Source of the DNA: Paenibacillus alba
GTDB taxonomy: Bacteria > Bacillota > Bacilli > Paenibacillales > NBRC-103111
Assembly: GCF_013204855.1 (NCBI RefSeq)
Contig: NZ_JABMKZ010000014.1
Location: forward strand, 1 to 64,000
Length of the DNA stretch: 64,000 nucleotides
Direction: 5' to 3'
Part shown: one piece after another, positions 60,413-64,000 of the stretch
Layout: every line of letters begins with the position of its first letter
Position numbering within the stretch: position 1 is the stretch's first letter
Program-made: the position numbers and the translations under genes
The notes under the pieces: model-generated
Databases searched by the model: none
What the model saw: only the letters and a program-made list of their open reading frames with translations
Told to the model about the DNA's origin: nothing

Positions 60413-62071
60413 TTATTTCTTCAAATCCCATTGATTCACATTGTTAAACATTCCGATATCCAGCGGTTTGCCTACGATCACGTTTTTCGTTACCGCCAGC
60501 AGCCGTTTCTCCGAATAAACAGCAATCGACGGCAAATCCTGATGCAGCGTATCCTGCAGCTTATTATAAATATCCTTGCGCTTCGCCGGATCTGACTCCG
60601 TCTCTCCCTTCGTAATCAATTCATCGGCAATCGGGCTTTTGTACTTCGTAATATTGCTCGCATTGTCGCTTTTGAACCCGGTAAAGTAAGAGCTTGGCTC
60701 GATATAGAAATCACGCGTAAAAATAGTGATATCGTATTCGCCTTTGCGTACCTTCTGAATCAATGTTGCGAAATCAAATTTCTGGACGTCCACTTTCAGT
60801 CCAATAGCCGTTAAATTTTGCACCAGAATATCGGCTGCTTGTTCTCGAATTTTGTTGCCGACAGGGATAAGGAATTGAATCGGCTTATTTGTGTCCCATT
60901 TTGCTTCTTGAAGCAGCTTCTTCGCTTTGTCCGGATCATACGTGTATTTCGGAATGTCTTTATTGTAGTAAGGGTGGTAGCTCGGAATGCCGCCATCAAT
61001 AATTTCCCCTTGCCCTTTGAGCAGCTGATCAACAATCAGATTCCGGTTGAGGGCATAGGCAATGGCCTGGCGAACCTTTGGGTCGCTAATTTTTTCTGTG
61101 TTAAAAAAAATCTCCGGTGGGACAGAAGGGTTGCCGGATACCAGCTCCACATTAGAGAAACCTTTCACTTTCTCATAATCGGTAATCGGGATAAGTCCAA
61201 CGGGCACGGAATTCAACTGAATTTCACCCGTTTGCAGTTGGGCAACCAGATTGGTCGCCGGCAGAACTTTGATGAAAATTTTGTCAAGTTTGGCGACATC
61301 GCGATAATAGTTCGTGTTTTTGGCAACTTCAACATATTGGCCCTTCGCAAAGTTAGCGAACTTGAACGCGCCTATGGTCACATCAGGCTTCTGGAAGTAG
61401 GGGTGAGTAGCCAACTGCTCTGACGCCACATCTTTCAGAATATGCTGAGGCAGGAAGAACACTTTGGTGCCGAAACGCTCTTTGAAAATGAGGGGATCAA
61501 TCGGTGTCTTCGTTTTCACTTCAAATGTCTTCTCGTCGATGATCTTCAGCCCGCTAATTTCTGTTTTTCCTTCTGCAAGCTTCCCCGCTTCGTTCACGCC
61601 TTCAATAAAGTTCAATTTGAAATTCGTTTCCACTTTTGGATGCAAAGCGGTTTGCAAGGTAAAGGCCACATCGGCCGTTGTGAATGGCTTCCCATCATTC
61701 CATTTGGCTGCGGGGTCCAATTTAACCGTAAACGTTTGATTGTCCTTCGTTTCTACGGATTTCGCCAACTTGGGCAGGAATTCGAACTTTTCATTCAGAT
61801 CGAGCAATGAATCATTAATGAGCGCGATGACGTTATCCGAAGCGGAATCGCCTTGGTCATTGATCTGATTTACCGTAATCGGTGCATTGACGATGCCCAC
61901 ATAGACGGCTTTCTCTCCTTGGGACTGAGGGGCATCGGATGCTTTCGTTGTCGTTGCAGGAGCTGACGATGCTGATGGCGATGGTGTTGGCCCGGAAGTG
62001 CCGCAAGCCGAGATCACCAGCATAAGTGCAAGCAGTACATACAGCAGGATGTTGCGATAAACATATTTCAT
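60413..62071 (-). CDS. Peptide ABC transporter substrate-binding lipoprotein (family 5)
   Basis: The 552-residue lipoprotein has a signal peptide ending in the lipobox ISAC, a Ser/Thr-rich linker and the family 5 fold with KLDPAAKWNDGKPFTTADVAF near 130 and AIAYALNRNLIVDQLLKGQG further on. It binds peptides or peptide-like compounds for the Opp/Dpp-type importer that follows. ATG 62071 has GAGGAGGT 8 bases upstream; the ATG at 62089 lies before it. First gene of the operon. Its divergent neighbour is a close paralogue. Confidence 0.93.
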   Translation of the reverse strand: MKYVYRNILLYVLLALMLVISACGTSGPTPSPSASSAPATTTKASDAPQSQGEKAVYVGIVNAPITVNQINDQGDSASDNVIALINDSLLDLNEKFEFLPKLAKSVETKDNQTFTVKLDPAAKWNDGKPFTTADVAFTLQTALHPKVETNFKLNFIEGVNEAGKLAEGKTEISGLKIIDEKTFEVKTKTPIDPLIFKERFGTKVFFLPQHILKDVASEQLATHPYFQKPDVTIGAFKFANFAKGQYVEVAKNTNYYRDVAKLDKIFIKVLPATNLVAQLQTGEIQLNSVPVGLIPITDYEKVKGFSNVELVSGNPSVPPEIFFNTEKISDPKVRQAIAYALNRNLIVDQLLKGQGEIIDGGIPSYHPYYNKDIPKYTYDPDKAKKLLQEAKWDTNKPIQFLIPVGNKIREQAADILVQNLTAIGLKVDVQKFDFATLIQKVRKGEYDITIFTRDFYIEPSSYFTGFKSDNASNITKYKSPIADELITKGETESDPAKRKDIYNKLQDTLHQDLPSIAVYSEKRLLAVTKNVIVGKPLDIGMFNNVNQWDLKK

Positions 62072-62377
62072 TCGAATGAACCTCCTCATATTTTATTAAT
62101 CCTATAAACTAACTATGAATTATGTACCTTAATTTACCACTGCATATTTATAACTGTCTAATAGAAGTTTTCTATCCAGAATTTGGTATTACCCTGAAAG
62201 ATTATTAGGTTTAGAACAATATAAATCATTAGGAATTTGATATTGGATATTGAAAATAGAGTTCTCTATACTTTGGGAAATGATTAACCCACTATTTCAA
62301 TTGGAATAGAACGGATAATCATAATAAAGAAAAACGGCTGCAACGAACAGCCGCTGTTCAAATATGTGGAGGGATAT
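62072..62377. promoter_or_regulatory. Divergent spacer between two binding-protein genes
   Basis: About 306 AT-rich bases. A plus-strand promoter candidate is TTGGAT (62243-62248), 18 bases, TATACT (62267-62272). A minus-strand option (TAGACA then TAAATT near 62150) is weaker. A hairpin lies at 62326-62353. No cre or GlnR box was seen. Confidence 0.4.
62326..62353 (-). terminator. Hairpin with minus-strand T run in the divergent spacer
   Basis: CGGCTG (62335-62340) pairs with CAGCCG (62348-62353). On the minus strand TTTTTCTTT follows. No minus-strand gene lies directly upstream, so it may be a relic or a block on antisense transcription from the plus-strand gene. Confidence 0.5.
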
Positions 62378-64000
62378 ATGTTGTCAATTCAACGTACACA
62401 CCGCAATACTGTGCTTTTCCTATTCGCAACACTGCTGCTCATTCTTGCAGCCTGCAGCTCGCAGACCACTGGAACGACAACGAGCGAGACCTCTCCGCAG
62501 CGTACAGGCACAAGTTCAGAAGGCCAAAAAATTGTTTATATTCCAACCTTTAGTCCAACGCTAACGGTAAGCCCCATTAATAATCAGGGCAGTGGGGCAT
62601 CAACGATTGTCATCAGTCTCTTTAACGACCCTTTGTACGATCTGAATGATAACCTCGAATTTGTACCAAAGCTGGCCAAATCCATTGAAACCAAAGATAA
62701 TCAGACATTTATTTTCAAGCTGGACCCTGCTGCCAAATGGAACGATGGTCAGCCATTTACGGCGGACGATGTTGCGTTCACCTTGCAAACAGCCCTGAAT
62801 GCAAAGGTAGATACAACCTTTAACTTCAGCTTTATTGAAGGCCTGAATGCGGCTGGGAAACTGGATTCGGACAAATCTGCGATCAGCGGAATTAAAGTCA
62901 TTGACAGTACGACCTTCGAGCTCAAAACGAAGCAGCCGATCGCTTTGACCGTACTGCAGGAGCGCTTTGCCAACAAGATCTACTTCATCCCCAAGCATAT
63001 TTTGAAGGATGTGCCCATGGAACAAATCAATGCTCACCCTTACTTTCAAAATCCTGAAGTGACGATCGGCCCGTTCAAATTCGTCAAGTTTGTCAAAGGC
63101 GCTTACGTTGAGGTAGCGAAGAACACTTCCTACTATCGCGGCGTGCCTAAGCTCGACAAAATATTTTTTAAAGATGTTGCGGCTGAAACGATATTGCCGC
63201 AGTTGCAGACGGGCGAGCTGCATATGAATACTTTGCCATTTGGCACGATTCCTATCACGGAGCTGGAGAAAGTGAAAGCTTTGCCTAATTTTGACGTATC
63301 CGTTTCCGAATCCGCTGAGCCGCTTGTTGCTTTTTTCAACACTGAAACCGTGCCTCTGAAAGTTAGGCAGGCTATCCCGTACGCGCTCAATCGAGAGCTT
63401 ATCGTCAGCCAACTGCTGAAAGGACAAGGCAGTGTTGTTGATGGCCCCATTCCAGGCAATCATCCGAATTACAACAAAAATATACAGCTGTTTACCTATC
63501 AACCAGACAAGGCAAAAGCTTTGTTGAAGGAAGCGAATTGGGATGTCAACAAACCCCTCCGGGTTTTGATCCCTACCGGCAACGCCATCCGTGAGCACGC
63601 TTCGGAGTTAGTGGTGGAAAATCTGGAGAAAGCCGGCTTCAAGGTGCAAGCGGAGAAATACGACTATCCTTCCTTGATCGCCAAGGTACGTAAATTTGAC
63701 TATGATATCGCGATTTACAATACAAGCTTCTTTATCGACCCGAGCTCTTACTTCTCGAACTTAAAAAGCGACAGCGCCAATAACTATACGCGCTACAAAA
63801 ATCCGCAAGCAGATGAATTAATCACCCTTGGCGAATCGGAGACAGATCCCGCTAAAAGAAAGCTTATCTACGATCAATTGCAGGAAATCCATCATACCGA
63901 TCTTCCTCACCTAAGTCTCTATACGGAGAAGAAAATCGCAGCCGTTTCTCGGAAGATTCTTGTCGGTAAACCTCTGCGATTAGGGATGTTCAACAATGTC
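62378..64000 (+). CDS. Peptide ABC transporter substrate-binding lipoprotein (family 5), runs off right edge
   Basis: The frame is open for 541 codons to the last base of the window. It has a signal peptide with lipobox LAAC (LLLILAACSS), the family 5 segment KLDPAAKWNDGQPFTADDVA and AIPYALNRELIVSQLLKGQG. It is clearly homologous along its whole length to the product of 60413-62071; that protein ends NNVNQWDLKK and this one reaches NNV at the edge, so only about 7 residues are missing. GGAGGG lies 4-5 bases before the ATG. The genes are in inverted orientation. A separate importer may lie to the right. Confidence 0.93.
   Translation, partial: MLSIQRTHRNTVLFLFATLLLILAACSSQTTGTTTSETSPQRTGTSSEGQKIVYIPTFSPTLTVSPINNQGSGASTIVISLFNDPLYDLNDNLEFVPKLAKSIETKDNQTFIFKLDPAAKWNDGQPFTADDVAFTLQTALNAKVDTTFNFSFIEGLNAAGKLDSDKSAISGIKVIDSTTFELKTKQPIALTVLQERFANKIYFIPKHILKDVPMEQINAHPYFQNPEVTIGPFKFVKFVKGAYVEVAKNTSYYRGVPKLDKIFFKDVAAETILPQLQTGELHMNTLPFGTIPITELEKVKALPNFDVSVSESAEPLVAFFNTETVPLKVRQAIPYALNRELIVSQLLKGQGSVVDGPIPGNHPNYNKNIQLFTYQPDKAKALLKEANWDVNKPLRVLIPTGNAIREHASELVVENLEKAGFKVQAEKYDYPSLIAKVRKFDYDIAIYNTSFFIDPSSYFSNLKSDSANNYTRYKNPQADELITLGESETDPAKRKLIYDQLQEIHHTDLPHLSLYTEKKIAAVSRKILVGKPLRLGMFNNV

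Noticed and set aside
60818..61423. A 201-codon plus-strand open frame
   Set aside because: It lies entirely antisense within the first binding-protein gene and has no homology or start signal.
62600..63598. A 332-codon open frame on the minus strand
   Set aside because: It is antisense to the binding-protein gene at 62378-64000, whose plus-strand translation has a lipobox and full family 5 homology. The antisense product has no recognisable domain or ribosome site.

Overview
The window looks like chromosomal DNA of a Paenibacillus-type Firmicute (Paenibacillaceae). The basis is gene content: YesL/DUF624, YitT, YtpB-like terpene synthase, DUF4178/DUF4247, a class 2 PyrD, a T-box ahead of serS, a 6S RNA and a GlnR-type box. 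Strong GGAGG Shine-Dalgarno sites, frequent TTG/GTG starts and an intergenic inverted repeat of a kind I recall from Paenibacillus genomes point the same way. This is family-level inference; no rRNA is present to confirm it.

Layout. 1-473: edge of an IS3-family element. 518-5323 (minus): pyrD-alarmone synthetase-DUF309 operon, then a PTS EIICB gene with its BglG-type antiterminator. 5465-9274 (minus): sugar ABC importer (binding lipoprotein and two permeases) with a long leader carrying a cre-overlapped promoter and an intrinsic terminator, running antisense to a 44-residue membrane protein gene. 9359-16424 (minus): L,D-transpeptidase, then an operon of CHASE2-class III cyclase, FecR-domain protein and NHL/stalk-domain protein. 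16540-18655 (minus): ferredoxin, mobB, DNA polymerase IV. 18871-22913: cimA, ResA-like protein, an MFS pump and a lone JAMM peptidase. 22907-26282 (minus): an ammonium transporter, DUF294 nucleotidyltransferase and DEDDh exonuclease operon behind a GlnR/TnrA box. 26502-31870: MerR regulator, YugP protease, LysR regulator, tpx, DUF1499, mntH, GNAT.

31998-41740: orphan xylulokinase with a GC-rich core, a repeat-bearing spacer, 6S RNA, yesL, cshA, DUF4178-DUF4247 pair, yitT, a small unknown, tatA, an MFS relic and a DUF4015 glycoside-hydrolase-like protein. 41918-47549: 2-hydroxyacid dehydrogenase, T-box-controlled divergent serS, and an operon of two unknown proteins, a YtpB-like terpene synthase and phosphofructokinase. 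47729-53445: MATE-like exporter, MFS permease and a MacAB-like ABC efflux set. 53541-64000: nitroreductase, then a seven-gene peptide-uptake operon (binding protein, M20 amidohydrolase, two ATPases, two permeases, class I amidotransferase-like hydrolase), with a divergent paralogous binding protein that runs off the right edge.

The genes form ordinary chromosomal operons; only the IS edge, the intergenic repeats and the MFS fragment are mobile or decayed. The best candidates for undescribed biology are the cyclase-FecR-NHL operon, the nitrogen-controlled Amt-DUF294-exonuclease operon, the YtpB/PfkA operon with two uncharacterised proteins, the attenuator-like sugar-operon leader, and the oppB-type gene whose only well-placed start codon is ATC.
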